A stretch of DNA of 64,000 nucleotides from Pectinatus brassicae (GCF_014201835.1 NZ_JACHFH010000017.1:1-64000); one strand, 5' to 3'. Counted from the stretch's first letter, positions 26,364-35,746 are shown. Program-made: numbers and translations. Notes: a model not told the origin generated them from the letters alone.

Positions 26364-26894
26364 TTATTTCCAACTAATAATACTGTCATTAACATCTTTA
26401 TACTTTCCTTTATGAATTTTTTGTGGATATCCAATAGCAATTACTGCCATAAGTTCTAATTTGTCAGATACCTCTAGAAGTCTTTTTATACTTTCTTCAT
26501 TTTTTATTATTTCGCCAAGCCAACATGTCCCCAGTTCAAGTTCATTGGCAGCCAGCAGCATATTTTGTATTGCAGCACCAATAGCTTGAGCATGTTTCAT
26601 ATATACCTTTGGCGTTTCAGCATCTTTCATACTATCGGTATCTAAAAACACTGCAATTAAGCAAGAGGCGTCTTTTACCCATTTTTCACAAATTGTCAAT
26701 GATGCTATTTTTTCCAGTAATTTTTTATCTTTCATAATTACAGAAAATCGCCAAGGCTGGATGCTCCCACCATATGGAGCACAGACAGCAGCTTTTAAAA
26801 CAGCTTCAATATCATCTTTTTTTACAGGTACCTGTCTATAGGCTCTAATGCTCCTACGGGTCATTATATTTAATAAAGTATTCACTTTTTTCAC
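26364..26894 (-). CDS. Nitroreductase family protein
   Basis: A 176-residue FMN-dependent oxidoreductase with the N-terminal signature RRSIRAYRQVPV, APYGGSIQPWRFSVI (FMN and substrate region) and the late ELGTCWLGEI and AVIAIGYPQ motifs. It is divergent from the encapsulin operon, with about 220 bases between them. The natural substrate is unknown. Confidence 0.9.
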   Translation of the reverse strand: MKKVNTLLNIMTRRSIRAYRQVPVKKDDIEAVLKAAVCAPYGGSIQPWRFSVIMKDKKLLEKIASLTICEKWVKDASCLIAVFLDTDSMKDAETPKVYMKHAQAIGAAIQNMLLAANELELGTCWLGEIIKNEESIKRLLEVSDKLELMAVIAIGYPQKIHKGKYKDVNDSIISWK

Positions 26895-27040
26895 CTATTC
26901 TGTTTAATATCTTTTTACTAAATACGAATTTTCATATCTAATTATACACTAAAATATACTATCATCTTAAAAAATTACTAAATTCATTTTATGATACTAG
27001 CAGGATTTATATTATTATTGGAGAAATATTCTTATGTATT

Positions 27041-27069
27041 TTGCAATTATAGCTTTATTATGCTATAAT
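27041..27069 (+). promoter_or_regulatory. Sigma-A promoter of the encapsulin operon
   Basis: TTGCAA (27041-27046), 17-base spacer, perfect TATAAT (27064-27069). Just downstream an AT-rich stretch (AATGATTCTTAATTA) loosely resembles Fur/PerR operators; this second point is weak. Confidence 0.7.
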
Positions 27070-27114
27070 TATCAACAGAAAATGATTCTTAATTAATAAG
27101 GAGGTCTTTATTTT

Positions 27115-27471
27115 ATGGCTAATTTCGCAAACCCTTTCCAGGGAAATGTAGATCGAAAATTGACAAAAGAAGAATTAATCCAAGCTGTTCGCCTAGATAT
27201 ATCAGGTGAATTGGAAGCAATCTATCTTTATGATGCGCATGTTCAGGCAACTGACAATGAAATCGCTAAAAAGGTTATTGCCGATATTCGTGATGAAGAA
27301 AAAGCCCACGTTGGCGAGCTGATGACATTGCTCCGAATTCTCGACCCTCAGGAAGCTGAGCATTTTATTGCTGGTGAAAATGAAGTTAAAGAATTATTAG
27401 AGCAGCTTGAAGCCGAAAACAAAAATAAAGCTGATGCCTCATCTTCTACCATTGGAAGTCTTATAAAATAA
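27115..27471 (+). CDS. Encapsulated ferritin (EncFtn) cargo protein
   Basis: A 118-residue ferritin-like protein. Residues E32, E62 and H65 fall exactly where the ferroxidase ligands of encapsulated ferritins lie (GELEAIYLYD and DEEKAH motifs). The C-terminus ends STIGSLIK, a typical encapsulin-targeting peptide, joined by a flexible acidic linker. It should oxidise Fe(II) for mineral storage inside the encapsulin shell encoded 36 bases downstream. A strong AAGGAGG precedes the ATG. Confidence 0.92.
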   Translation: MANFANPFQGNVDRKLTKEELIQAVRLDISGELEAIYLYDAHVQATDNEIAKKVIADIRDEEKAHVGELMTLLRILDPQEAEHFIAGENEVKELLEQLEAENKNKADASSSTIGSLIK

Positions 27472-27506
27472 TTTATAATATGAAACTATTTAGGAGGGAC
27501 GTTTAT

Positions 27507-28322
27507 ATGGATTATTTATCGAGAGATGCTGCGCCTTTTGCTGATGATTTTTGGCAGCAGCTAGATAATACTATTACAGAAACTGCCAGCAAAATCTTAC
27601 AAGGTCGGAGATTTGTACCTATTTACGGACCATTAGGAATAGGTGTTACCAATATTGAATTAGACGATGTTGAAAATTTAAAAGAAGTAGCCGATAATGG
27701 CATAATTTTTACAGCTGGACGCAGCTACATACAAATTCCAACATTATATACTGATTTTATCTTATCAGCAAAAGACATGCAGACCAGCCAGCATTCCGGC
27801 TATCCTGTTGACTTAGCTCAAGCCATAAATGCTGCTGAACAAGCTGCTATTCAGGAAGACAAATTCATATTTTTTGGCAATGACACGCTCAAAATTGATG
27901 GATTATTTACAGCCGCTGGTACCCAAAAAATTACTAAAACAGACTGGAATATTGGAGAAAATTCTTTTAAAAATATAGCTGAAGCCATTAACTTACTAGT
28001 AAAAGAAGGCATATATAGTTCTTATTCACTACTAATAAGTCCTGATTTGTATTTACAAATGCAGCGCATACAACCAGGAACAGGTATCTTAGAAATAGAC
28101 CGTGTAAAAAAACTTCTGCATAAACGAGTATTTGTCAGCCCTGTTTTAGGCAAAGAAAAAGCTCTTTTAATATCTGCCGATGCTCGGAACATTGATTTAG
28201 CTATTGGGCAGGATCTTCAAACAGCCTACTTAGAACAAACTGAATTAAATCACAAATTTAGGTTATTGGAAACCATACGTTTAAGAATTAAACGACCAAA
28301 ATCAATTATTCAGTTTGAATAA
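27507..28322 (+). CDS. Encapsulin shell protein (family 1)
   Basis: A 271-residue HK97-fold shell protein (linocin M18/encapsulin family). It begins MDYLSRDAAPFADDFWQQLD, has the GRRFVPIYGPLG segment and continues with the conserved E-loop region through IFFGN. The chosen ATG at 27507 has AGGAGGGA eight to nine bases upstream. About 60 copies normally assemble into a 24-nm T=1 compartment. The preceding EncFtn gene identifies the cargo as an iron-storage enzyme. Confidence 0.92.
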   Translation: MDYLSRDAAPFADDFWQQLDNTITETASKILQGRRFVPIYGPLGIGVTNIELDDVENLKEVADNGIIFTAGRSYIQIPTLYTDFILSAKDMQTSQHSGYPVDLAQAINAAEQAAIQEDKFIFFGNDTLKIDGLFTAAGTQKITKTDWNIGENSFKNIAEAINLLVKEGIYSSYSLLISPDLYLQMQRIQPGTGILEIDRVKKLLHKRVFVSPVLGKEKALLISADARNIDLAIGQDLQTAYLEQTELNHKFRLLETIRLRIKRPKSIIQFE

Positions 28323-28333
28323 CTACTTATTAT

Positions 28334-28385
28334 AAAAGCGTAAGAAAACAGCACTGGCAACTCTGCTGAATTCTTACGCTTTTGT
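28334..28385 (+). terminator. Intrinsic terminator after the encapsulin gene
   Basis: A 13-bp perfect stem (AAAAGCGTAAGAA / TTCTTACGCTTTT) with an inner CAGCA/TGCTG pairing, starting 12 bases past the stop codon. Confidence 0.85.
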
Positions 28386-28543
28386 TTATGCTTATTAAAG
28401 AATTTTTAATTGCTATTTAATTTTGATTATACAATCATCCTTTTTGTTATTGGCAAAACAGCCATTATTTATTATAATTGTATTTATTAATACTATTTGG
28501 GATGTTATACTGAACAAAGCAGTTTAAACTAGGAGGACTTATT

Positions 28544-30094
28544 TTGAGTAACAATAATGAACTTGTTCTGGTACTGGATTTTGGTGGACAATATAATCAA
28601 TTGATTGCCAGACGCGTTAGAGAATGTAATGTATATTGTGAGGTTTTTCCACATACGCTGAGCATTGAAAAAATAAAGGAAATGAATCCCAAGGGGATTA
28701 TTTTCACAGGTGGTCCCAATAGTGTTTACGAAAAAGATTCTGCTGTCTGCAGCGTAGAATTATTAAAATTAGGAATTCCTGTATTAGGTATTTGCTATGG
28801 TTCTCAGCTTATGGCACATTTACTGGACGGCAAGGTTGCTACAGCACCAGTCAGTGAATACGGTAAAACTGAAGTTGCTATTACCAAAAATGATTCCAAA
28901 CTTTTCACTGGCGTTTCTGAAAAAACTATCTGCTGGATGAGTCATACCGACTACATTGAAAAAGCACCAACAGGCTTTACAGTTACTGCCACAACCCCTG
29001 TTTGTCCGGTAGCGGCAATGGAAAACGAAACTGAAAAGTTATATGCTGTACAATTCCATCCTGAAGTAATGCATACCGTAGAAGGTATCAAAATGCTGCA
29101 AAACTTTGTATTCAATGTTTGTCAGTGTGCTGGTGACTGGAAAATGGATTCTTTCGTTGAATCAACCATCCAAAAATTACGAGAAAAAATTGGTACTGGT
29201 AAAGTCCTTTGTGCCTTATCTGGCGGTGTAGATTCCTCTGTAGCAGCAGTTTTATTATCAAAAGCCATTGGTAAACAGCTTACCTGCGTATTCGTTGATC
29301 ATGGTCTTTTGCGTAAAGATGAAAGTGAAGAAGTTGAAGGCGTTTTTGGTCCAAATGGTCATTATGATTTAAACTTTATTCGTGTTGATGCTAAAGAACG
29401 TTTTTATAATAAATTAAAAGGTGTTACCGAACCGGAAGCAAAACGCAAAATTATCGGTGAAGAATTTATCCGTGTATTTGAAGAAGAAGCAAAAAAAATC
29501 GGTAAAGTTGATTTTCTTGGTCAGGGTACCATTTATCCTGATGTTATTGAAAGCGGCTTAGGTAAATCAGCTGTTATAAAATCACATCATAATGTTGGCG
29601 GATTGCCTGACTGCGTTGATTTTAAAGAAATCGTTGAACCACTTCGTCTGCTGTTCAAAGATGAAGTAAGAAGAGCCGGTCGTGAACTTAACATTCCGGA
29701 ATACCTAATCAATCGTCAGCCATTCCCAGGTCCAGGACTTGGTATTCGTATCATTGGTGAAGTTACCGAAGAAAAAGTAAAAATTGTTCAGGAAGCTGAT
29801 GCTATCTATCGTGAAGAAGTAGCCAAAGCTGGTGTTGCTAAAGACCTTGGACAGTATTTTGCAGCTCTTACCAATATGCGTTCCGTTGGTGTAATGGGTG
29901 ATGGTCGTACTTACGATTATGCTATTGCTCTTCGCGCTGTAATGACCAGCGACTTCATGACTGCTGAAAGTGCCCAACTACCATGGGAAGTATTGTCTAT
30001 TGTTACCACTCGTATTGTAAACGAAGTAAAAGGCGTTAACCGTGTGCTTTATGATTGCACTGGTAAACCACCTGCTACAATTGAGTTCGAATAA
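28544..30094 (+). CDS. guaA: GMP synthase (glutamine-hydrolysing)
   Basis: A 516-residue bifunctional enzyme converting XMP to GMP. It has an N-terminal glutamine amidotransferase with the catalytic cysteine in [11 protein letters not shown] and the His-Glu pair in QFHPEV. The ATP-pyrophosphatase P-loop [16 protein letters not shown] follows, and the dimerisation domain ends in ATIEFE. The start is TTG at 28544 with AGGAGG seven bases upstream. A Tn7-like transposon end begins seven bases after its stop codon. Confidence 0.97.
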   Translation: MSNNNELVLVLDFGGQYNQLIARRVRECNVYCEVFPHTLSIEKIKEMNPKGIIFTGGPNSVYEKDSAVCSVELLKLGIPVLGICYGSQLMAHLLDGKVATAPVSEYGKTEVAITKNDSKLFTGVSEKTICWMSHTDYIEKAPTGFTVTATTPVCPVAAMENETEKLYAVQFHPEVMHTVEGIKMLQNFVFNVCQCAGDWKMDSFVESTIQKLREKIGTGKVLCALSGGVDSSVAAVLLSKAIGKQLTCVFVDHGLLRKDESEEVEGVFGPNGHYDLNFIRVDAKERFYNKLKGVTEPEAKRKIIGEEFIRVFEEEAKKIGKVDFLGQGTIYPDVIESGLGKSAVIKSHHNVGGLPDCVDFKEIVEPLRLLFKDEVRRAGRELNIPEYLINRQPFPGPGLGIRIIGEVTEEKVKIVQEADAIYREEVAKAGVAKDLGQYFAALTNMRSVGVMGDGRTYDYAIALRAVMTSDFMTAESAQLPWEVLSIVTTRIVNEVKGVNRVLYDCTGKPPATIEFE

Positions 30095-30100
30095 TTAAAG

Positions 30101-30353
30101 TGTCACGGGGCACTGCCATTTATTCTGAATAAGGGCAAAAATGGCTAACCCGCCGACATAGACAAAAAGACCTTGCATTAGAGCTTTTAACGAAGCTCAT
30201 GCAGGGTCTTTTTTTATCCTCAACCCGCGTAAATAAAGGACTTTCTGCTTGCGAAAAAAGAACGTTCACCATGGAGTGGCGGGCATAACTGGCAAAGCCA
30301 GAGAGAATAAAGAAAAATGCCCTTTACAGAATAAACGTCAGTGCCCCGCGACA
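30101..30353. repeat. Two inverted transposon-end repeats enclosing a terminator
   Basis: TGTCACGGGGCACTGCCATT at 30101 continues with TTATTCTGAATAAGGGCA. The reverse complement of the sequence ending at 30353 reads TGTCGCGGGGCACTGACGTT followed by TATTCTGTAAAGGGCA. They match for about 40 bases in inverted orientation, so this 253-bp block has the form of a mini-element with TGT...ACA ends. The flanking pentamers (TAAAG, TGGTG) do not match. Confidence 0.75.
30164..30215. terminator. Strong bidirectional terminator
   Basis: AAAAAGACC, TGCAT and GAGCTT pair with AAGCTC, ATGCA and GGTCTTTTT around the loop TTAACG. The stem is about 20 bp with A and T runs on both sides. It probably ends guaA transcription and shields the transposon, although it lies inside the end repeats. 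Confidence 0.85.
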
Positions 30354-30370
30354 TGGTGATATTTTCTTTA

Positions 30371-30391
30371 ATGCTTTTTGGGAAAAAGCAT
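30371..30391. promoter_or_regulatory. Perfect 9-bp palindrome upstream of the TnsA-like gene
   Basis: ATGCTTTTT-GGG-AAAAAGCAT lies about 65 bases before the tnsA start. There is no T-run after it. It could be an operator or a TnsB-related site; the role is not known. Confidence 0.4.
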
Positions 30392-30455
30392 AATGCTGTG
30401 ATTTTCATGAGTGTTGGACTCAAATGCCCGTAATACGGGGCGGGAGAATATGGTC

Positions 30456-30932
30456 ATGAATTTCTGTTTCCCAAAAAACGAATCTCCAAATCCACTAAAA
30501 CCTCCCCAATTTCATTTTTGGGAAGCGTTTTTGGGAAAATGGTGTCAAACAGCAGAGCGTTCCTACTATGGAGGTTTTGCAAAGGTGAGGAAGAAAAATT
30601 TTAAAGGTCGTTGTGAAAAACGTGTCATTGCCAAGTGTAATGAAGTGTGCCGGACATATGATGCCATTCAGTACGCCTATGCGGATATTCTGCAAGCAAG
30701 TGATGAAGTAAAAGAGATCAGGTGCAATGTCCCGCTTGATGGGCGGGACATTGGCCAATATACATCAGATTTTGTCTGCGTCAAGTCGGACAATGATTTG
30801 ATGGTGCGTGAATGTGTATTCCGTAAATTTCTGATGAAGCCGCTTACGGTCAAGCTGCTGGATGCTTCAAGGGAGTACTGGTTACGGCATGGCGTTACAG
30901 ATTGGGGGCTGGTCATCGATGAAGAAACATGA
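30456..30932 (+). CDS. TnsA-like endonuclease of a Tn7-like transposon
   Basis: A 158-residue protein with the TnsA N-terminal endonuclease pattern: GRCEKRVI (candidate first Glu), YTSDF (catalytic Asp) and MVRECVFRKF, then DASREYWLRHGVTDWGLV. TnsA cuts the 5' ends of the transposon together with TnsB. I start at 30456 (GGGAG nine bases upstream). It is much shorter than Tn7 TnsA (273 residues), lacking the C-terminal TnsC-interacting domain. The motif usually reading E/Q-x-K is E-C-V here, with a Lys four residues after the Glu. It overlaps tnsB by 14 bases. Confidence 0.8.
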   Translation: MNFCFPKNESPNPLKPPQFHFWEAFLGKWCQTAERSYYGGFAKVRKKNFKGRCEKRVIAKCNEVCRTYDAIQYAYADILQASDEVKEIRCNVPLDGRDIGQYTSDFVCVKSDNDLMVRECVFRKFLMKPLTVKLLDASREYWLRHGVTDWGLVIDEET

Positions 30933-32748
30933 TTTATTGAAGGATGGTAACAACATTATCAGGGTTTTAGAGATACAGCCTGATAAAATCCTCATGATTG
31001 ATTGTGCAAAAAGGACTATGCCTGTATGGGTGAAATCTTCGGTTTTAGATTCTTTCATTGGGTGCACTGATGAAGTATTGAACCAGACTACGAATTTTAC
31101 TGTTACTGTTACTGATATTGAAAATCTGAATGCTGATCAGAAAAGAACCATGTATGACCGTTACACATTGATTGCACCAATTCTACCTTTTATAGCAGAT
31201 GAAAGAATGCGTTCTAAACTTATTGGTTCCATAGCTACAGAACACAACATATCCAAACAGACCATCAGAAGCTATTTATGCCTGTATCTGGCCTATATGA
31301 ATATAATAGTTCTTGCCCCAAGGCAACGGTTAGATGATATTAAGCTAACACAAGATGAAAAAAACATACGATGGGCTTTGAATAAATTTTTTTATACTAC
31401 AAAAAAGCAATCCCTTATGACTGCTTATACCATGATGCTGAAGGAGAAGTATTGTGACAATATGGATGTTCTAGCAGATAAATACCCGTCTTTTTATCAA
31501 TTTCGTTATTTCTATCGTAAGACAAAAAAGATGCAGAACTTCTATATTTCCAGAAACGGATTGAAGAATTACCAACGAAACAACAGACCTCTGATTGGCG
31601 ATGGGATACAATCATTTGCACCTGCTATTGGCGTTGGTATGCTGGATTCTACTGTATGCGATATTTACCTCATCAATGATACTGGTAATATTGTGGGCAG
31701 ACCCATTTTAACAGCCTGTATTGACGCTTACAGCGGTGTGTGCTGCGGTTATGTCCTATCATGGTCTGGTGGAGTATACAGCCTTAGAGGATTGATGCTG
31801 AACGTTATAGCAGATAAAGCTACTTGGTGTAAGCAGTTTGGCATTTCTATAAATAAGGAGGATTGGTCTTGTAACAAACTTCCTGCGACGATGGTTACGG
31901 ATATGGGGAGTGAATACAAATCGGAAAACTTTGAGCAAATTGCAGAGCTGGGTGTTAAAATAGTCAATCTTCCTTCATATAGACCTGAACTGAAAGGCAT
32001 GGTGGAGAAATTCTTTGATGTGGTTCAGGCGAACTATAAAAAGCATTTGAAAGGGAAGGGTGTGATTGAAGTTGATTATCAAGAAAGGGGCGCGCATGAC
32101 TATCGGAAAGATGCCTGTTTGACCATGGTGGATTTTGAGAAAATTATCCTTCATTGCATCATGTATTACAACTCGCAACGGATCATTGAAAATTTCCCCT
32201 ACACTGAAGCCATGATTGCCGAAAATGTAAAACCCTATGCAAGCTGTATCTGGAATTGGGGTAAATCCCAATTCGGTGCCCATTTGATTAAAGTTAGTGC
32301 TGAAGAGCTTATACTTACGCTATTGCCAAGAACTACAGGTAAATTCAGTAGATTTGGCTTAAAAGTAAACAAAATGCGCTATCACTGTGACGGGTATACA
32401 GAGCAGTATCTTAAAGGTGATGAAGTTACCGTTGCCTATAATCCAGAGGATGTTACTTCTGTATGGCTATTGGAAAATGGAATATATGCTAAATTTACCA
32501 TTATTGAATCTAGATTTGAGGGTAAAGATTTGATTGCCGTACAGGAGTTACAGACAGCTCAGAGATCGATTACCAAAGGAGCTAATCAAGATAATCTACA
32601 GGCTCAGATTCATCTTGCGCGGCATATTGAGATAATCGCTGGTAGTGCCAGGCGCAGTGCCGATGTGAGCGTAAAAAATATTCGAGATAACCGCAAATGT
32701 GAACAGCATAAACGCCATAGAAACTATATGGAAGGAGCTAAGTCATGA
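30919..32748 (+). CDS. TnsB-like DDE transposase
   Basis: A 609-residue Mu/Tn7-type transposase with an N-terminal DNA-binding region, an rve integrase core and a beta-barrel C-terminal domain. Catalytic residues are visible as D243 (GMLDSTV), D328 (VTDMGSE) and E363 (GMVEKFF), with the usual 34-residue D-E spacing. Start placed at 30919; the frame extends 57 bases upstream into tnsA. Its stop overlaps the tnsC start (ATGA). Confidence 0.92.
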   Translation: MKKHDLLKDGNNIIRVLEIQPDKILMIDCAKRTMPVWVKSSVLDSFIGCTDEVLNQTTNFTVTVTDIENLNADQKRTMYDRYTLIAPILPFIADERMRSKLIGSIATEHNISKQTIRSYLCLYLAYMNIIVLAPRQRLDDIKLTQDEKNIRWALNKFFYTTKKQSLMTAYTMMLKEKYCDNMDVLADKYPSFYQFRYFYRKTKKMQNFYISRNGLKNYQRNNRPLIGDGIQSFAPAIGVGMLDSTVCDIYLINDTGNIVGRPILTACIDAYSGVCCGYVLSWSGGVYSLRGLMLNVIADKATWCKQFGISINKEDWSCNKLPATMVTDMGSEYKSENFEQIAELGVKIVNLPSYRPELKGMVEKFFDVVQANYKKHLKGKGVIEVDYQERGAHDYRKDACLTMVDFEKIILHCIMYYNSQRIIENFPYTEAMIAENVKPYASCIWNWGKSQFGAHLIKVSAEELILTLLPRTTGKFSRFGLKVNKMRYHCDGYTEQYLKGDEVTVAYNPEDVTSVWLLENGIYAKFTIIESRFEGKDLIAVQELQTAQRSITKGANQDNLQAQIHLARHIEIIAGSARRSADVSVKNIRDNRKCEQHKRHRNYMEGAKS

Positions 32749-33995
32749 CAAATCTTTCAGACATTATCAATGTCCTACCTTGTATGAAATCAGGGGACTC
32801 ATTAATAGCTGCATTGGAAGTATTGCCAGGGTACAATCCTGAAATCCGCAACACAGATACTTCCGTAAGGCTTATGGCACTATCGGACTTATACAGGGTG
32901 TATATTCCTTCGCAGATGTCGCTGGAAATCTACAGTAAATTGTATTTGGCTCTTTTGCGATCTATGCAGAAAAAAGGAACGAAGCTGGCCGTACAGCAGC
33001 AAAATCAAAACTACAGAGCTATCATACAGCAAGAATACAGCGGTATCATGGGTGGATCGGATAGCTTTACCATTATTGGCACATCAGGAATCGGTAAGAG
33101 TTCTGCTATAAGTAGGGCTATTAATTTGATCACGGAGAATCGAGTGATTGAAGCTGACAATCCCTATACACATGTTATTCCATGTATAATCGTGCAATGC
33201 CCCTTTGATTCATCGGTAAAGGGGTTATTACTAGAAGTTCTGCGCAAAGTTGATGAAGTTTTAGACAGTAAATATTATCAAAATGCTTTAAGGGCAAGGG
33301 CTACAACCGATATGCTCATTGGTTCTGTCAGTCAAGTTGCGTTGAATCATATTGGTATGTTGGTGGTAGATGAAATCCAGAATGTAGCCAACAGTAAAAA
33401 TGGTAAAAGTCTGATTGGGGCTTTGACACAGCTTATCAATAATAGTGGAATTAGCATCTGTATGGTTGGTACGCCCGAGAGCAGCAGATTCTTTGAATCG
33501 GCAATACAGCTTGCAAGACGTTCCGTGGGATTGCAATATACCACTATGAGCAATGACAAATATTTTCAAGACTTCTGCAAGGTTATGTTTCAGTATCAAT
33601 ATGTGCAAAAGAGAACGGAAATCACAGATGGAATCATTGCCTGGCTTTATGAACATAGTGCAGGAATTACATCGGTTGTGGTAGCGTTGATTCATGATGC
33701 ACAGGAAATCGCTATTTTGAATGGCAAAGAAATCTTGAATCTGAAATCTTTAAATGAAGCATATGAACAACGGTTATCCTTGCTTCATGGCTATATTCAA
33801 CCGTCTATTTCACTAGGTAAGCAGACCTCCAAAATCAAGAAAAAAACGCCGATCTCTACTGTGATGGCTACAGATAATAAAATTTCAGATGATTGTCTTA
33901 GTATTGCTGATTTGGTTGCTAAAGCCAAGAATGAAAATATGGATATTGTGCAGCTTTTAAAGTCCAATATTCCTGTTGTGGAGGTAGCGGTATGA
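32745..33995 (+). CDS. TnsC-like AAA+ regulator
   Basis: A 416-residue ATPase with Walker A GTSGIGKSS (K118) and Walker B LVVDEIQN (D209, E210). TnsC forms filaments on DNA marked by the target-selection protein and activates the TnsAB transposase. It overlaps both tnsB and the TniQ-like gene by four bases. Confidence 0.92.
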   Translation: MTNLSDIINVLPCMKSGDSLIAALEVLPGYNPEIRNTDTSVRLMALSDLYRVYIPSQMSLEIYSKLYLALLRSMQKKGTKLAVQQQNQNYRAIIQQEYSGIMGGSDSFTIIGTSGIGKSSAISRAINLITENRVIEADNPYTHVIPCIIVQCPFDSSVKGLLLEVLRKVDEVLDSKYYQNALRARATTDMLIGSVSQVALNHIGMLVVDEIQNVANSKNGKSLIGALTQLINNSGISICMVGTPESSRFFESAIQLARRSVGLQYTTMSNDKYFQDFCKVMFQYQYVQKRTEITDGIIAWLYEHSAGITSVVVALIHDAQEIAILNGKEILNLKSLNEAYEQRLSLLHGYIQPSISLGKQTSKIKKKTPISTVMATDNKISDDCLSIADLVAKAKNENMDIVQLLKSNIPVVEVAV

Positions 33996-35461
33996 TTGCT
34001 TCTTTCCCTACAGCATATCCAGATGAGCTGCTTTATAGCCAGTTGGCACGATACTATACGAAATCAGGATATATGGCTTACAGCTTTGCGGCGGAAGACC
34101 TGTTTGTATCAAAGACGGTACGCCCGGATATGGATTTTATTAATACTTACACTCCTGGCGCACTACAGGCCATAACAAGAGATATATCTATGGAAGAAGT
34201 TATTGAAAAACATACCATGTTTCCTTGCTATGGGCGTTTTTTGCCGAAAGAACGCAGACAAAAAGCATTTCAATCATTGATAGCTATGAAGGGAAATTAC
34301 CATAACCTTCTGCCGATACCTCAAAGCAAGAATGGCGAAGTTCGCTGTTTGCGCTACTGTCTAGCTTGTGCAGCTAATGATAGAGAACAATATGGAGAAG
34401 CATATTGGCATCGGATACACCAGATAATAGGAATTCATGTTTGCCCAGTTCATCAGTGTTACTTGATGGATAGTAGTGTGATGATCAGTGGGAAAGCTAC
34501 GCCTTCTTTAAAGACAGCTGAGGAAATGATAACACAATCGAAATCGTGCGTATTTGCGGATAATGAAATTGAAAGCCGTGTAGCCGCATATATGGCGGAG
34601 GTTTTTCAGGCTGATGTTGATGTGGATTCATGTGTTACGGTTGGAGAGTTCCTTCATTTCAAAATGGCTTATACAAAATATCGGTCTGTACGTGGAGAGC
34701 AGCGTAATATTGCATTATTTCATAAGAATTTTAAAGAATATTACATGGCGTTGTCCCAAAACAGGTTTACGGAGTTATGGCAGATACAGAAGGTGTTGAC
34801 GAATGATAGGGTGAACTTCTATGAAATTTGTCTCATGGCTATGTTTCTTGGTATTACCGCTGAGAAACTGGTACATATGGAGCTGCCGGGAAAAACACAA
34901 CAACAGCTTTTTGATGAAGAAATTTACAGGCTTCATGAACAAGGGTTGAAGTATCCAGCTATTGCGAAAGCTCTCGGTGCCCCATATGTGACTGTTAAGG
35001 CTATCGGTGAACGTAGATATGGAACTTATCGTAAGACACCAAAAACCCCGCTGAAAAGCGGGGTAAAGCCACGAGACTGGCGACAGATTGACGAAGATAC
35101 ACTACCGCTTGTAAAGACCGCTATTCGCCAGTTGCAGGGTGATGGAACAACCCGACCTAAAAAGGTTACGGTTTTTGCTGTGGAGAAAATCTTGCATCTT
35201 TCAAGTAAGAAAATATCGTTGCATCTGCCCAAATGCCTTGCTGAGATAAAGCGGCATGAGGAATTACAGGAGCAATATTGGGCTAGAGAAGTAGCTTGGG
35301 CTGCACGTCAGATAGAAGATAGTGGTGTCACTTTGACATGGCGTAAGATACGGGATTTAACAAATATGCGCCGTAGGGATTTTGAAGCTTGTCTGCCGTA
35401 TGTTCATAATTATGCAGATAGTGAGCTTGCTGGACAGATAATACACCTGCTGAAAATTTAG
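33992..35461 (+). CDS. TnsD/TniQ-like target-selection protein
   Basis: A 489-residue TniQ-family protein, close in size to Tn7 TnsD. The N-terminal TniQ domain carries a zinc-binding cluster: C119, C123, C126 (CLRYCLAC) and H149-C151-H154 (HVCPVH). The C-terminal half contains several HTH-like segments (for example LGAPYVTVKAIGERRYG). Tn7 TnsD recognises a conserved gene end. Since the transposon abuts guaA, I infer that this protein reads the guaA 3' end. Confidence 0.88.
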   Translation: MIASFPTAYPDELLYSQLARYYTKSGYMAYSFAAEDLFVSKTVRPDMDFINTYTPGALQAITRDISMEEVIEKHTMFPCYGRFLPKERRQKAFQSLIAMKGNYHNLLPIPQSKNGEVRCLRYCLACAANDREQYGEAYWHRIHQIIGIHVCPVHQCYLMDSSVMISGKATPSLKTAEEMITQSKSCVFADNEIESRVAAYMAEVFQADVDVDSCVTVGEFLHFKMAYTKYRSVRGEQRNIALFHKNFKEYYMALSQNRFTELWQIQKVLTNDRVNFYEICLMAMFLGITAEKLVHMELPGKTQQQLFDEEIYRLHEQGLKYPAIAKALGAPYVTVKAIGERRYGTYRKTPKTPLKSGVKPRDWRQIDEDTLPLVKTAIRQLQGDGTTRPKKVTVFAVEKILHLSSKKISLHLPKCLAEIKRHEELQEQYWAREVAWAARQIEDSGVTLTWRKIRDLTNMRRRDFEACLPYVHNYADSELAGQIIHLLKI

Positions 35462-35668
35462 TAAATGATTGTATAAGAATGGTGAACGTATTAAAATTCT
35501 AATTTTGTATATGGATCGAACAATGGGGATGGAATAAGTTGGTAGTATAAGTTAAGATCAACGTTTTCAAACGGTTTCCCATCTCTTAGCACTTATTTTG
35601 TCATGTCAGTTCATAGTCTATGTTTAACAATAGAAAAAAATAACAAAAAGTACAAGGAGATGGATTAA

Positions 35669-35746
35669 ATGAGGCGAATAGGTAATTTATATATTTTATG
35701 TCATATATCTGCTTGTTTCGATATAGATTGCTCTGAAAGAGTGTAA
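35669..35746 (+). CDS. Possible 25-residue peptide
   Basis: ATG with AAGGAG eight to nine bases upstream; encodes MRRIGNLYILCHISACFDID and five more residues before TAA. It lies in the 371-base gap between the TniQ-like gene and the WYL regulator, which is otherwise AT-rich without recognisable features. It may be a leader peptide or chance. Confidence 0.25.
   Translation: MRRIGNLYILCHISACFDIDCSERV

Larger units (their letters stand above)
30101..35461. mobile_element. Tn7-like transposon: left part with tnsABCD-like core
   Basis: The element starts with TGTCACGGGGCACTG at 30101, seven bases after guaA. TGT...ACA termini are characteristic of Tn7-like elements. Four overlapping genes follow in the canonical order TnsA, TnsB, TnsC, TnsD/TniQ. 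The opposite end was not found in the window; the element probably extends past 64,000 with the later genes as cargo. A 5-bp target duplication could not be checked. Confidence 0.8.

Noticed and set aside
28386-28543. Purine riboswitch upstream of guaA
   Set aside because: The leader is AT-rich and shows neither the purine-box core nor a terminator/antiterminator pair.
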